64,000 bases of DNA, from NCBI GenBank assembly GCA_030323885.1, contig CM059192.1, positions 186,001-250,000 of the forward strand, given 5' to 3'. Under the pieces are notes generated by a model that saw only the letters and a program-made list of their open reading frames with translations, was not told the origin of the DNA and did not search any database. The DNA comes from Branchipolynoe longqiensis (Eukaryota > Annelida > Polychaeta > Phyllodocida > Polynoidae). Shown piece after piece: positions 1-12,300 of the stretch (position 1 is its first letter; each line of letters opens with the position of its first letter). Made by a program: the position numbers and the translations under genes.

Positions 1-67
1 GTTGTGTAGTTGTGTGACTTTATAGCTGTGTAACTGTGCCAGTACAGTCCCCCTCTGCCTCCTACAG

Positions 68-159
68 GTGCGCGCGCAGACATGGCGAGTCGTGCAGAAA
101 GCCGCGTCTCGTCCCGAATGTCAACAGCTTCTGCGCAGGCGCGACTGGAGATCGACCAG
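68..159 (+). CDS. EFCAB6: EFCAB6-like exon 1 of window (linker)
   Basis: The acceptor follows a pyrimidine-rich tract and CCTCCTACAG at 58-67; the donor is CAG|GTGAGT at 160. The frame beginning at 70 reads [20 protein letters not shown] and onward, a Ser/Ala/Arg-rich linker, and ends in phase 0, joining directly to ATC GAG GCG of the next exon. An ATG at 82 could be a start, but the strong acceptor upstream and the half-length of the protein relative to EFCAB6 favour an internal exon with more gene to the left. Residues 1-30 of the partial protein. Confidence 0.72.
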
Positions 160-3100
160 GTGAGTGCGCGCATGCGCGGGAACACCCCGTAAACAGTCAG
201 TGGAAAAGTCTAAAAAAAAGTGAGAAACAAAAGTGTGAGCTGCACAGAAAGGGCGTAGCAGAGGGCCGGAAGTGAAAATAAAATACCGGAAGTGAAATGT
301 AAAACACCGGAAGTGAAACGCAGAACACCGGAAGTGAATCACAAAATACCGGAAATGAATCGCAGAATACCGGAAGTGAAACGCAGAATGCGGGAAGTGA
401 AATAGATTTGACCGGAAATGATAAATATAGGAGGCCTGACATGGCCCCAGTCACCCGACGTCCCTACAGGATGGACTATTGTGACTATTTGTAGCTCGTC
501 TATTTGGACATCAGTCTGTGGGAGTTACGTGTCTTCATCTGGGGGTGGATCTACGGGTTTGAGGGTTGGTTGGCTTTACATCCAGGCAACATCTAAGGTC
601 ATATCAGGACGGGTACCGACTAGTGGCAGCGCGCACTCATGGCGATTTTATAGTGCTGCCCCACTGGGAGAGCAAGCTGCTACCACCATGAACCAATATC
701 CCACTCAGTCACATTATCCTGACACTGAGCCAACCAGTCTTTGCCCTATTCTAATAATGCTGAGCATCTGGCGAGGAAGTAACAAGAATCAATTATTAAG
801 TCATCGGTTTGACTGGAGCAGGGTTCGAACTCGTGTGTTGGAATCCCACGATCTACCAAAACGGGAGACGGACGCTCAACTCATGTCCTTCAGAGAGTGT
901 AGTCTCAAAGCCAAAACACTCATCTAGATTTGATTCTACATATCTAACTTAGATATTGACACTTAGACATATCTAACTTAGATATTGACAACTATTCAGC
1001 ACTTCAATGATGTGTTGCTGCATAGAAGGAAATACTGAATAGAAAGTCAATTCACTAGAACCTGTCACTACTGAAGGCTATGATGACATACTGGCCAACA
1101 TTAATTGTGCTTATTTGTTTGCATTTCAAATGTCTCAAAAGTTAGACATTTAAGATAAAAGTTGCTTCAAAGTAAAGTAAAGTAGATTATAACAATAAGC
1201 CTAATATATTTATATCTAACAACAATTACAAACACTCAATGCCATCGGACTGTGCAACTTTTAACATGTCCGACCTAGCGGTTGCTAGGCGCCAAGCCCC
1301 AGTCCGTAGCGCCCCCCCCCCCCCCCCCCCCCCCCCCCCACCCGCCCCCCCCCCCCCCGGTGCTGCACATAGAACCCACTCCGTTGTTGACATGCGCACT
1401 GGCCTGTTTCAGATCGAGACGCTGAACCCACTCATTGTTGACATGCACACTGGCCGGTTTCAGATCAAGGTGCTGAGCTGAACCCGCCCCATTGTTCACA
1501 TGCACACCGGCCTGTTTCAGATCGAGGTGCTGAACCCGCTCTCTTGTTGACATGTGCACTGGCCTGTTTCAAATCAAGGTGCTGAACCTGCCCCATTGTT
1601 CACATGCGCATTGGCCTGTTTCAGATCAAGGTGCTGAACCAGCCCCATTGTTCACATGCGCACTGGCCTGTTTCAGATCGAGGCGCTGAACCTGCCCCAT
1701 TGTTCACATGCACACCGGCCTGTTTCAGATCGAGGTGTTGAACCCGCTCTCTTGTTGACATGTGCACTGGCCTGTTTCAGATCGAGGCGCTGAACCAGCC
1801 CCATTGTTCACATGCGCACTGGCCTGTTTCAGATCGAGGTGCTGAGCTGAACCCGCCCCATTGTTCACATGCACACTGGCCTGTTTCAGATCGAGGTGCT
1901 GAACCCACCCCATTGTTGACATGTGCAATGGCCTGTTTCAGATCAAGGTGCTGAACCAGCCCCATTGTTCACATGCGCACTGGCCTGTTTCAGATTGAGG
2001 TGCTGAACCCGCTCTCTTGTTGACATGTGCACTGGCCTGTTTCAAATCAAGGTGCTGAACCCGCTCTCTTGTTGGCATGTGCACTGGCCTGTTTCAAATC
2101 AAGGTGCTGAACCCGCTCTCTTGTTGGCATGTGCACTGGTTTGTTTCAGATCTCTGTGCTGAACCCGCCCCATTGTTCACATGTGCACTGGCCTGTTTCA
2201 GATCAAGGTGCTGAGCCCACCCCATTGTTTACATGCACACTGGCCTGTTTCAGATCGAGGCGCTGAACCCACCCCATTGTTCACATGCACACTGGCCTGT
2301 TTCAGATCTCTGTGCTGAACCCACCCCATTGTTGACATGCACACTGGCCTGTTTCAGATCTCTCTGCTGAACCTGCCCAATTGTTGACATGCACACTGGC
2401 CTGTTTCAGATCGAGCCGCTGAACCCACCCCATTGTTTACATGCAGACTGGCCTGTTTCAGATCGAGGCGCTGAACCCACCCCATTGTTCACATGCGCAC
2501 TGGCCTGTTTCAGATCTCTGTGCTGAACCCACCCCATTGTTCACATGCACACTGGCCTGTTTCAGATCTCTGTGCTGAACCCACCCCATTGTTTACATGC
2601 ACACTGGCCTGTTTCAGATCTCTGTGCTGAACCCACCCCATTGTTGACATGCATACTGGCCTGTTTCAGATCTCTGTGCTGAACCCACCCCATTGTTTAC
2701 ATGCGCACTGGCCTGTTTCAGATCGAGGTGCTGAACCCACCCATTGTTTACATGCACACTGGCCTGTTTCAGATCTCTGTGCTGAACCCACCCCATTGTT
2801 GACAAGCATACTGGCCTGTTTCAGATCGAGGCACTAAACCCACCCCATTTTTGTCATGCAACTGGCCTGTTTCAGATCGAGGCACTAAACACCCCAACCC
2901 CCAATCTGTTGACACTGTGCAGCACTGGCCTGTTTCTCAGCATCCATCTGTTTTTGAACACCCACCCCATTGTTGACATGCACACTGGCCTGTTTCAGAT
3001 CGAGGCGCAGCTGAAGGAAAAGGTGAAGGCCAACTTCTTTGAAGTGCGGAAACGATTCATTGACAACGACCCAGAAGGCAAAGGCAACGTGTCCAGGTGG

Positions 3101-3261
3101 GTGTCAGAAGTTTGTGTCAGATGTGGGTGTCACAAGTGGGTGTCACAAGTGGGTGTCACAAGTGGGTGTCACAAGTGGGTGTCACAAGTGGGTGTCTTAC
3201 AAGAGGGTGTCACAAGTGGGTGTCACAGTGGGTGTCTCAAGTGGGTGTTTCAAGTGGGTGT

Positions 3262-3309
<48 letters not shown>

Positions 3310-6300
3310 GCCGGCCCGCCCCGCCTCACAATGCTGGATCGGTTTACAGTTAATTCACACTCGATCCCCGGTGTGCAGGGCCCCCGTCACTAACACGGCG
3401 CAGACCCAGTCACAGAGGATTCGAACCTTTCTCCAACAACTGAATGTGCGCCTCACACAATATGCATTAATGCACCTTGATCCCGGGGTCATCACCCGTT
3501 AGGTCAAGGTGCACTCTCTGCAGGACGACGCCAACTCACACCTGGGGGCGGCCAGCGTTGAAAACAAGCACCCTGACAGGAGCTTATACGTTATGGGCAG
3601 AGTAAATACCTCGTCAATAAAAAAAATAAAATAAAAAAAAGTAACCAAATGGGGGATTAGTTAGTGCAACGCGTCCACAGCGCAGCATGGTGACCAAGTG
3701 TGGAGTTGGAACACAGCTAGCATGGGGAGGGGTGGGTGAGTGTGGGGTGGGAGGGTGGGTGGTGTGAGTGTATGGGAGATGGGTGTGGGGGGGTGGGGGA
3801 GGTGTGGGTGGTGGGTGTGAGTGTATGGGAGATGGGTGTGGGGGGGGGAGGTGTGGGTGGTGGGTGTGAGTGTATGGGAGATGGGTGTGGGTGCTGGGCA
3901 TGAGTGTGGGTGTGATGAGGGGTGAGTGGGGTGAGTGTGTGTGGGGAGGGGTGGGTGGTGTGTGGGGGAGGGGAGTGTGGTGGGTGTGCGTGTGGGTGTG
4001 GGGCGGGGTGGGTGGTGTGTGGGGGGAGGGGTGGGTGGTGGGTGTGAGTATGAGGGGTACAACGTTTATACGCGCAATTCGAAGATTTGGGTTTGACATC
4101 GGAGATGATGTCAGGACTGATACCGACTTATGACTGTGAAGCAACTTCATAGTGTTGAATCATTGAGATACCAATCTGCTACTGCTAGCACCATGGTTAC
4201 TACTGCAGGTTGGAGCTTTGTTGTGTGAATAAGAAAAACGTTTCATGATTCAGGCTTATAACCTACAAGTCAGTAGACAGTCTGATACAGGCTTATAACC
4301 CACAAGTCAGTAGACAGCCTGATACAGGCTTATAACCCACAAATCAGTAGACAGCCTGATACAGGCTTATAACCTACAAGTCAGTAGACAGCCTGATACA
4401 GGCTTATAACGTACAAGTCAGTAGACAGTCTGATACAGGCTTATAGCCTACAAGTCAGTAGACAGCCTGATACAGGCTTATAGCTTACAAGTCAGTAGAC
4501 AGCCTGATACAGGCTTATAGCCTACAAGTCAGTAGACAGCCTGATACAGGCTTATAGCCTACAAATCAGTAGACAGCCTGATACAGGCTTATAGCCTACA
4601 AGTCAGTAGACAGCCTGATACAGGCTTATAACCTACAAGTCAGTAGACAGCCTGATACAGGCTTATAGCCTACAAGTCAGTAGACAGCCTGATACAGGCT
4701 TATAACCTACAAGTCAGTAGACAGCCTGATACAGGCTTATAACCTACAAGTCAGTAGACAGCCTGATACAGGCTTATAGCTTACAAGTCAGTAGACAGTC
4801 TGATACAGGCTTATAGCTTACAAATCAGTAGACAGCCTGATACAGGCTTATAGCTTACAAGTCAGTAGACAGCCTGATACAGGCTTATAACCTACAAGTC
4901 AGTAGACAGCCTGATACAGGCTTATAGCCTACAAGTCAGTAGACAGCCTGATACAGGCTTATAGCCTACAAGTCAGTAGACAGCCTGATACAGGCTTATA
5001 GCTTACAAATCAGTAGACAGTCTGATACAGGCTTATAGCTTACAAATCAGTAGACAGCCTGATACAGGCTTATAACCTACAAATCAGTAGACAGCCTGAT
5101 ACAGGCTTATAACCTACAAGTCAGTAGACAGCCTGATACAGGCTTATAACCTACAAGTCAGTAGACAGCCTGATACAGGCTTATAACCTACAAGTCAGTA
5201 GACAGTCTGATACAGGCTTATAACCTACAAGTCAGTAGACAGTCTGATTCAGGCTTATAGCCCACAAATCAGTAGACAGTCTGATACAGGCTAATAGCTT
5301 ACAAATCAGTAGACAGCCTGATACAGGCTTATAACCTACAAGTCAGTAGACAGCCTGATACAGGCTTATAGCCTACAAGTCAGTAGACAGCCTGATACAG
5401 GCTTATAGCCTACAAGTCAGTAGACAGTCTGATACAGGCTTATAACCTACAAGTCAGTAGACAGTCTGATACAGGCTTATAACCTACAAGTCAGTAGACA
5501 GCCTGATACAGGCTTATAACCTACAAGTCAGTAGACAGTCTGATACAGGCTTATAACCTACAAGTCAGTAGACAGTCTGATACAGGCTTATAACCTACAA
5601 GTCAGTAGACAGCCTGATACAGGCTTATAACCTACAAGTCAGTAGACAGCCTGATACAGGCTTATAACCTACAAGTCAGTAGACAGCCTGATACAGGCTT
5701 ATAGCCTACAAGTCAGTAGACAGTCTGATACAGGCTTATAGCCTACACATCAGTAGACAGTCTGATACAGGCTTATGCCTACAAGTCAGTTGACAGTCTG
5801 ATACAGGCTTATATACCTACAAGTCAGTAGACAGCCTGATACAGGCCTTATAACCGTATAAGTTCAGTAGACAGTCTGATACAGGCTTATAACCTACAAG
5901 TCAGTAGACAGCTGATACAGGCTATAGTTACAAATCAGTAGACATTCTGATCCAAGTCAGTATACAAGTACTTATACAGCTCAGTAGTAAGGCTATAAAC
6001 TATAAGTCAGTAGACAGCCCTGATACAGGCTTATAGACCAAAGTCAGTGAAGCTGATGTATATAGTGTAGACAAGTCCTGGTACAGCCTGTATAGCTTAC
6101 AGTCAGTAGACGGTCTGAACAGGTAATGGACCACTCCGTAGGACAGTCTTCATATCAGTAGTGAGGCTACTAGTAAGTGGACCTCCTGGTACAGGCTTTT
6201 AACTAAGTCAGTAGAGGCTCAGTCCTGACTCACAGGTTATACCTTATTCGGACGGTCGCACTGGTTATACTTCTTGTACCCTGGTACAGACTTATAGTCA

Positions 6301-9300
6301 GTAGTGGCTAAGTAATGGACACTCTGGTACATACTTATAGTCAGTAGTGGCTCAGTAATGGACCTCCTGGTACAGTCTTATAGTCAGTAGTGGCTAAGTA
6401 ATGGACCTCCTGGTACAGTCTTATAGTCAGTAGTGGCTAAGTAATGGACCTCCTGGTACAGACTTATAGTCAGTAGTGGCTAAGTAATGGACCTCCTGGT
6501 ACATACTTACTAGTCAGTAGTGGCTCAGTAATGGACCTCCTGGTACAGGACTTACTAGTCAGTAGTGGCTCAGTAATGGACCTCCTGGACAGACTTATAG
6601 TCGTATGCTAAGTAATGGACCTCCTGGTACATACTTATAGTCAGTAGTGGCTACAGTAATGGCACCTCCTGGTACAGACTTATAGTCAGTAGTGGCTAAG
6701 TAATGGACCTCCTGGTACAGTACTTATAGTCAGTAGTGGCTAAGTAATGGACCTCCGTGGTACAGACTTATAGTCAGTAGTGGCTATGTAATGGACCTCC
6801 TGGTACAGACTTATAGTCAGTAGTGGCTAAGTAATGGACCTCCTGGTACAGACTTATAGTCAGTAGTTGGCTAAGTAATGGACCTCCTGGTACAGACTTA
6901 TAGTCAGTAGTGGCTAAGTAATGGACCTCCTGGTACCAGACTTATAGTCAGTAGTGGCTAAGTAATGGACCTCCTGGTACAGACGTATAGTCAGTAGTGG
7001 CTCAGTAATGGACCTCCTGGTACAGACTTATAGTCAGTAGTGGCTCAGTAATGGACCTCCTGGTACAGACTTATAGTTAGTAGTGGCTAAGTAATGTACC
7101 CCCTGGTACAGACTTATAGTCAGTAGTGGCTAAGTAATGGACCTCCTGGTACAGACTTATAGTCAGTAGTGGCTAAGTAATGGACCCCCTGGTACAGACT
7201 TATAGTCAGTAGTGGCTAAGTAATGGACCTCCTGGTACATACTTATAGTCAGTAGTGGCTAAGTAATGGACCTCCTGGTACAGACTTATAGTCAGTAGTG
7301 GCTCAGTAATGGACCTCCTGGTACATACTTACAGTCAGTAGTGGCTAAGTAATGGACCTCCTGGTACAGTCTTATAGTCAGTAGTGGCTAAGTAATGGAC
7401 CTCCTGGTACATACTATAGTCATGTTGGCTGCGTAATGGACCTCCTGGTACAGACTTATAGTCAGTAGTGGCTAAGTAATGGACCTCCTGGTACAGACTT
7501 ATAGTCAGTAGTGGCTAAGTAATGGACCTCCTGGTACAGACTTATAGTCAGTAGTGGCTAAGTAATGGACCTCCTGGTACAGACTTATAGTCAGTAGTGG
7601 CTAAGTAATGGACCTCCTGGTACAGACTTATAGTCAGTAGTGGCTAAGTAATGGACCTCCTGGTACAGACTTATAGTCAGTAGTGGCTAAGTAATGGACC
7701 TCCTGGTACAGACTTATAGTCAGTAGTGGCTAAGTAATGGACCTCCTGGTACAGACTTATAGTCAGTAGTGGCTAAGTAATGGACCTCCTGGTACATACT
7801 TATAGTCAGTAGTGGCTAAGTAATGGACCTCCTGGTACAGACTTATAGTCAGTAGTGGCTAAGTAATGGACCTCCTGGTACATACTTATAGTCAGTAGTG
7901 GCTAAGTAATGGACCTCCTGGTACATACTTATAGTCAGTAGTGGCTAAGTAATGGACCTCCTGGTACAGACTTATAGTCAGTAGTGGCTAAGTAATGGAC
8001 CTCCTGGTACATACTTATAGTCAGTAGTGGCTAAGTAATGGACCTCCTGGTACAGACTTATAGTCAGTAGTGGCTAAGTAATGGACCTCCTGGTACAGAC
8101 TTATAGTCAGTAGTGGCTAAGTAATGGACCTCCTGGTACAGACTTATAGTCAGTAGTGGCTAAGTAATGGACCTCCTGGTACATACTTATAGTCAGTAGT
8201 GGCTAAGTAATGGACCTCCTGGTACAGACTTATAGTCAGTAGTGGCTCAGTAATGGACCTCCTGGTACATACTTATAGTCAGTAGTGGCTAAGTAATGGA
8301 CCTCCTGGTACATACTTATAGTCAGTAGTGGCTAAGTAATGGACCTCCTGGTACAGACTTATAGTCAGTAGTGGCTCAGTAATGGACCCTCCTGGTACAT
8401 ACTTATAGTCAGTAGTGGCTAAGTAATGGACCTCCTGGTACATACTTATAGTCAGTAGTGGCTAAGTAATGTACCTCCTGGTACATACTTATAGTCAGTA
8501 GTGGCTAAGTAATGGACCTCCTGGTACAGACTTATAGTCAGTAGTGGCTAAGTAATGGACCTCCTGGGACAGTCTTATAGTCAGTAGTGGCTAAGTAATG
8601 TACCTCCTGGTACATACTTATAGTCAGTAGTGGCTCAGTAATGGACCTCCTGGTACATACTTATAGTCAGTAGTGGCTAAGTAATGGACCTCCTGGTACA
8701 GACTTATAGTCAGTAGTGGCTAAGTAATGGACCTCCTGGTACATACTTACAGTCAGTAGTGGCTCAGTAATGGACCTCCTGGTACATACTTATAGTCAGT
8801 AGTGGCTCAGTAATGTACCTCCTGGTACAGACTTACAGTCAGTGATGTCTAAGTAATGGACCTCCTGGTACAGACTTATAGTCAGTGATGTCTAAGTAAT
8901 GGACCTCCTGGTACAGACGTATAGTCAGTAGTGGCTCAGTAATGGACCTCCTGGGACAGTGTTATAGTCAGTAGTGGCTCAGTAATGTACCTCCTGGTAT
9001 ATGCTTGTTGTCAGTAATAGATAAGTAATGGACCTCCTGGTACAGACTTATAGTCAGTAGTGGCTAAGTAATGGACCTCCTGGTACAGTCTTATAGTCAG
9101 TAGTGGCTCAGTAATGGACCTCCTGGGACAGTGTTATAGTCAGTAGTGGCTCAGTAATGTACCTCCAGGTATATGCTTGTTGTCAGTAATAGATAAGTAA
9201 TGGCCTACCCTGTACAGACTAAGTTGCCGTGAGTAGAGTGTAGCCTCACGTCGTGTCCCTCTTCCTTCCGGCTGCGGCTGCGCAGGGACGGCCTGCTGCG

Positions 9301-12300
9301 CGTGCTGGTGACGGTGCTGGGGCGCCCCCTGACGGCGGGGCAGCACGCCCGCCTGGTGCGGCGCCTGGGGTTGGGCGGGCTGCGGACCGTGGGGCTGCCC
9401 GAGCTGATCGCCGCCCTCAGTCAGTCACAGCCCGCTGACTTCCCCGCCTGGATGGACCCTGTGCAGCGGAGTGTGACGGACCGGGACATGACCGCCTCCC
9501 AGGTGCACACGCACCTCAAGGACAAGGCCAAGCAGGGGTAAGGTCAAGGTCAACGTCGACGTGTAACAACGCCATCTTACATATGTAATGTATGTGTCAG
9601 GGTGTGTGGGTGGAGTGACTTCTGGTGGGACGATATCGATGTGGAATATTTCCGACTTGGTCCCATATGAAATCATTCACGCAGACATGGGAACTACAAT
9701 GCTGCCTACACAAACGTCAAACCAGGCTGTTCATTCAATGACATATGTAGTGAGTTATTTTATTATTTGCTAAATGGAATTGTGTTCCAGTAACGTCAGA
9801 TGGCACGAGTGCCACTTGGCTGAGGAGAAGGCAGCCCTGTATCAAAGTAATGTGTGTGCAATAATACATTGAATGCCAATGTTATATATGTAATATATAA
9901 TATATATAATATGCAATGTATAAGGATTATGCGAGTATAAAGGCGTGTAATGGAAATGTTCTTATTGATATTGTAATTATTGCTATGTTGTGTCCTACTC
10001 TATAGGTGACCCAGCCCCTCATTGAGACCGGTGGCACCACCACCGGCCTAAGCCCTAACCAGCGACACGAAAGACTGTCACTTGCACACTGGAAATATGT
10101 AACATATGTAATATATGTAATGTATGTAAAATATGCAAGATATGTCAAATATGTAATATATGTAATATATGTGCGATATGCAATATCTATATTATGTGTA
10201 ACAATAATTTGAGTTTCTGGTGCTTGACCTTGGTGACCTGGTGCGTGACCTTCAGGCTCCTGACGCTCCGTGACCTGGTGCCTGACGTGAACCCTGACGG
10301 GACGACACGCATCATTAAACCCGAGCTGGTGACCGCACTCTCCAACATCGGCTTCACTCTCCAGCCGCAGGAGATGGACAAGCTCTGGAGCAGGTAGGAA
10401 AAGGGGGACACTGGGACAAGTGAAGGGTGGTGAATGTGGGATAAGTGAAGAGTGGGTAATGGTGGGACAAGTGAAGAGTGTGTGAAGGTTGGACAAGTGA
10501 AGTGTGGGTAAAGATGGGACAAGTGAAGTGTGGGTAAAGATGGGACAAGTAAAGAGTGCGTAATGGTGGGACAAGTGAAGAGTGTGTGAAGGTTGGACAA
10601 GTGAAGTGTGGGCAAAAGTGCGACAAGTGAAGAGTGAGTGAAGGTTGGACAAGGGAAGTGTGGGTAAAGATGGGACAAGTGAAGTGTGGGTAAAGATGGG
10701 ACAAGTAAAGAGTGGGTAAAGGTGGGACAAGTGAAGACTGAGTGAAGGTTGGACAAGTGAAGTGAGGGTAAAGGTGCAGCAAGTGAAGAGTGGGTAAATA
10801 TGGGACAAGTGAAGAGTGAGTGAAGGTTTGACAAGTGAAGAGTGGGTACATATGGGACAAGTGAAGAGTGAGTGAAGGTTTGACAAGTGAAGAGTAGGTA
10901 AATATGGGACAAGTGAAGAGTAAGTGAAGGTTTGACAAGTGAAGAGTGGGTAAAGGGGGAGACAAGGAAAGACCAGGTAAAGATGAGAATGTGAATAGTG
11001 GGTCATGGTGGGATCAGGCTAGCGGTGGTGTTCCAGTGGGGCAGCACTATAAAGTCATCATAAGTGCACAATATGTAAAAGTCCATACCTTCCCTGGTTT
11101 GACCTCGGATGTTGCTAAAATAAAATATGACTGAAAGATTGTTTTACACATGGATGTGCCCATACAGGTACGACAGAGACGGGGTGGGGGCTGGTTGCGG
11201 TTGTTGCTGCTGGTTATGGTGGTTGCCGCTGGTTGCTGTGTTTTGGGTTGTTGTTGCTGGTTGCTGGGTTGTGGGTGTTGTTGCTGGTTGCTGGGTTGTG
11301 GGTTGATGTTGCTGGTTGTTGGGTTGTACTGAATCTTCCTGTTCACTTCCAGGTATGACACAGACGCTGTGGATGCTGGTTGTGGATTGTTGTTGCTGGT
11401 TGCTGTGTTGTGGGTTGTTGTTGCTGGTTGCTGGTTGTGTTGGTTGCCACTGCTTGCTGGGTTGTGGGTTGTTGTTGCTGGTTGCTGGGTTGTACTGAGT
11501 GTCTTCCTGTTCACTTCCAGGTACGACACAGACGCTGTGGGCGCTGGTTGTTGGTTGTTGCTGCTGGTTGCTGGGTTGTGGGTTGTTGCTGCTGGTTGCT
11601 GGGTTGTGGGTTGTTGTTGCTGGTTGCTGGGTTGTGGGTTGTTGCTGCTGGTTGCTGGGTTGTACTGAGTGTCTTCCTGTTCACTTCCAGGTACGACACA
11701 GACGATGTGGGCGCTGGTTGTTGCTGCTGGTTGCTGGTTGTGGGTTGTTGCTGCTGGTTGCTGGGTTGTTATTGCTGGTTGCTGGGTTGTGGGTTGTTGT
11801 TGCTGGTTATTGGGTTGTTATTGCTGGTTGCTGGGTTATGGGTTGTTGTTGCTGGCTACTGGGTTGTACTGAGTGTCTTCCTGTTCACATCCAGGTACGA
11901 CACGGACGCTGTGGGTGCTGGTTGTGTTGGTTGCTTCTGGTTGCTGGGTTGTTTGTTGTTGTTGCGGGTTGCTGGGTTGTTGGTTGTTGCTGCTGGTTGT
12001 GGGTTGTTGGTGCTGGTTGCTGGGTTGTGGGTTGTTGTTGCTGGTTGCTGTGTTGTGGCTTGTTGCTGCTGGTTGCTGGGTTGTTTGTTGTTGTTGCTGG
12101 TTGCTGGGTTGTACTGAGTGTATTCCTGTTCACTTCCAGGTACGACACAGACGCTGTGGGCGCGGGTTGTTGGCTGTTGCTGCTGGTTGCTGGGTTGTGG
12201 GTTGTTGCCGCTGGTTGCTGGGTTGTGGGCTGTTGTTGCTGGTTACTGGGTTGTGGGTTGTTGTTGCTGGTTACTGGGTTGTACTGAGTGTCTTCCTGTT

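Noticed and set aside
82..84. ATG as the start codon of the EFCAB6-like protein
   Set aside because: A strong splice acceptor lies 15 bases upstream, the frame is open to it, and half of the family length would be missing; kept only as a possibility.
418..927. 169-codon frame on plus strand
   Set aside because: Lies over a SINE whose tRNA-like head is on the other strand; no splice context.
1375..2998. CRISPR-like array of regularly spaced repeats
   Set aside because: Adjacent units without unique spacers, in eukaryotic intron DNA; a minisatellite.
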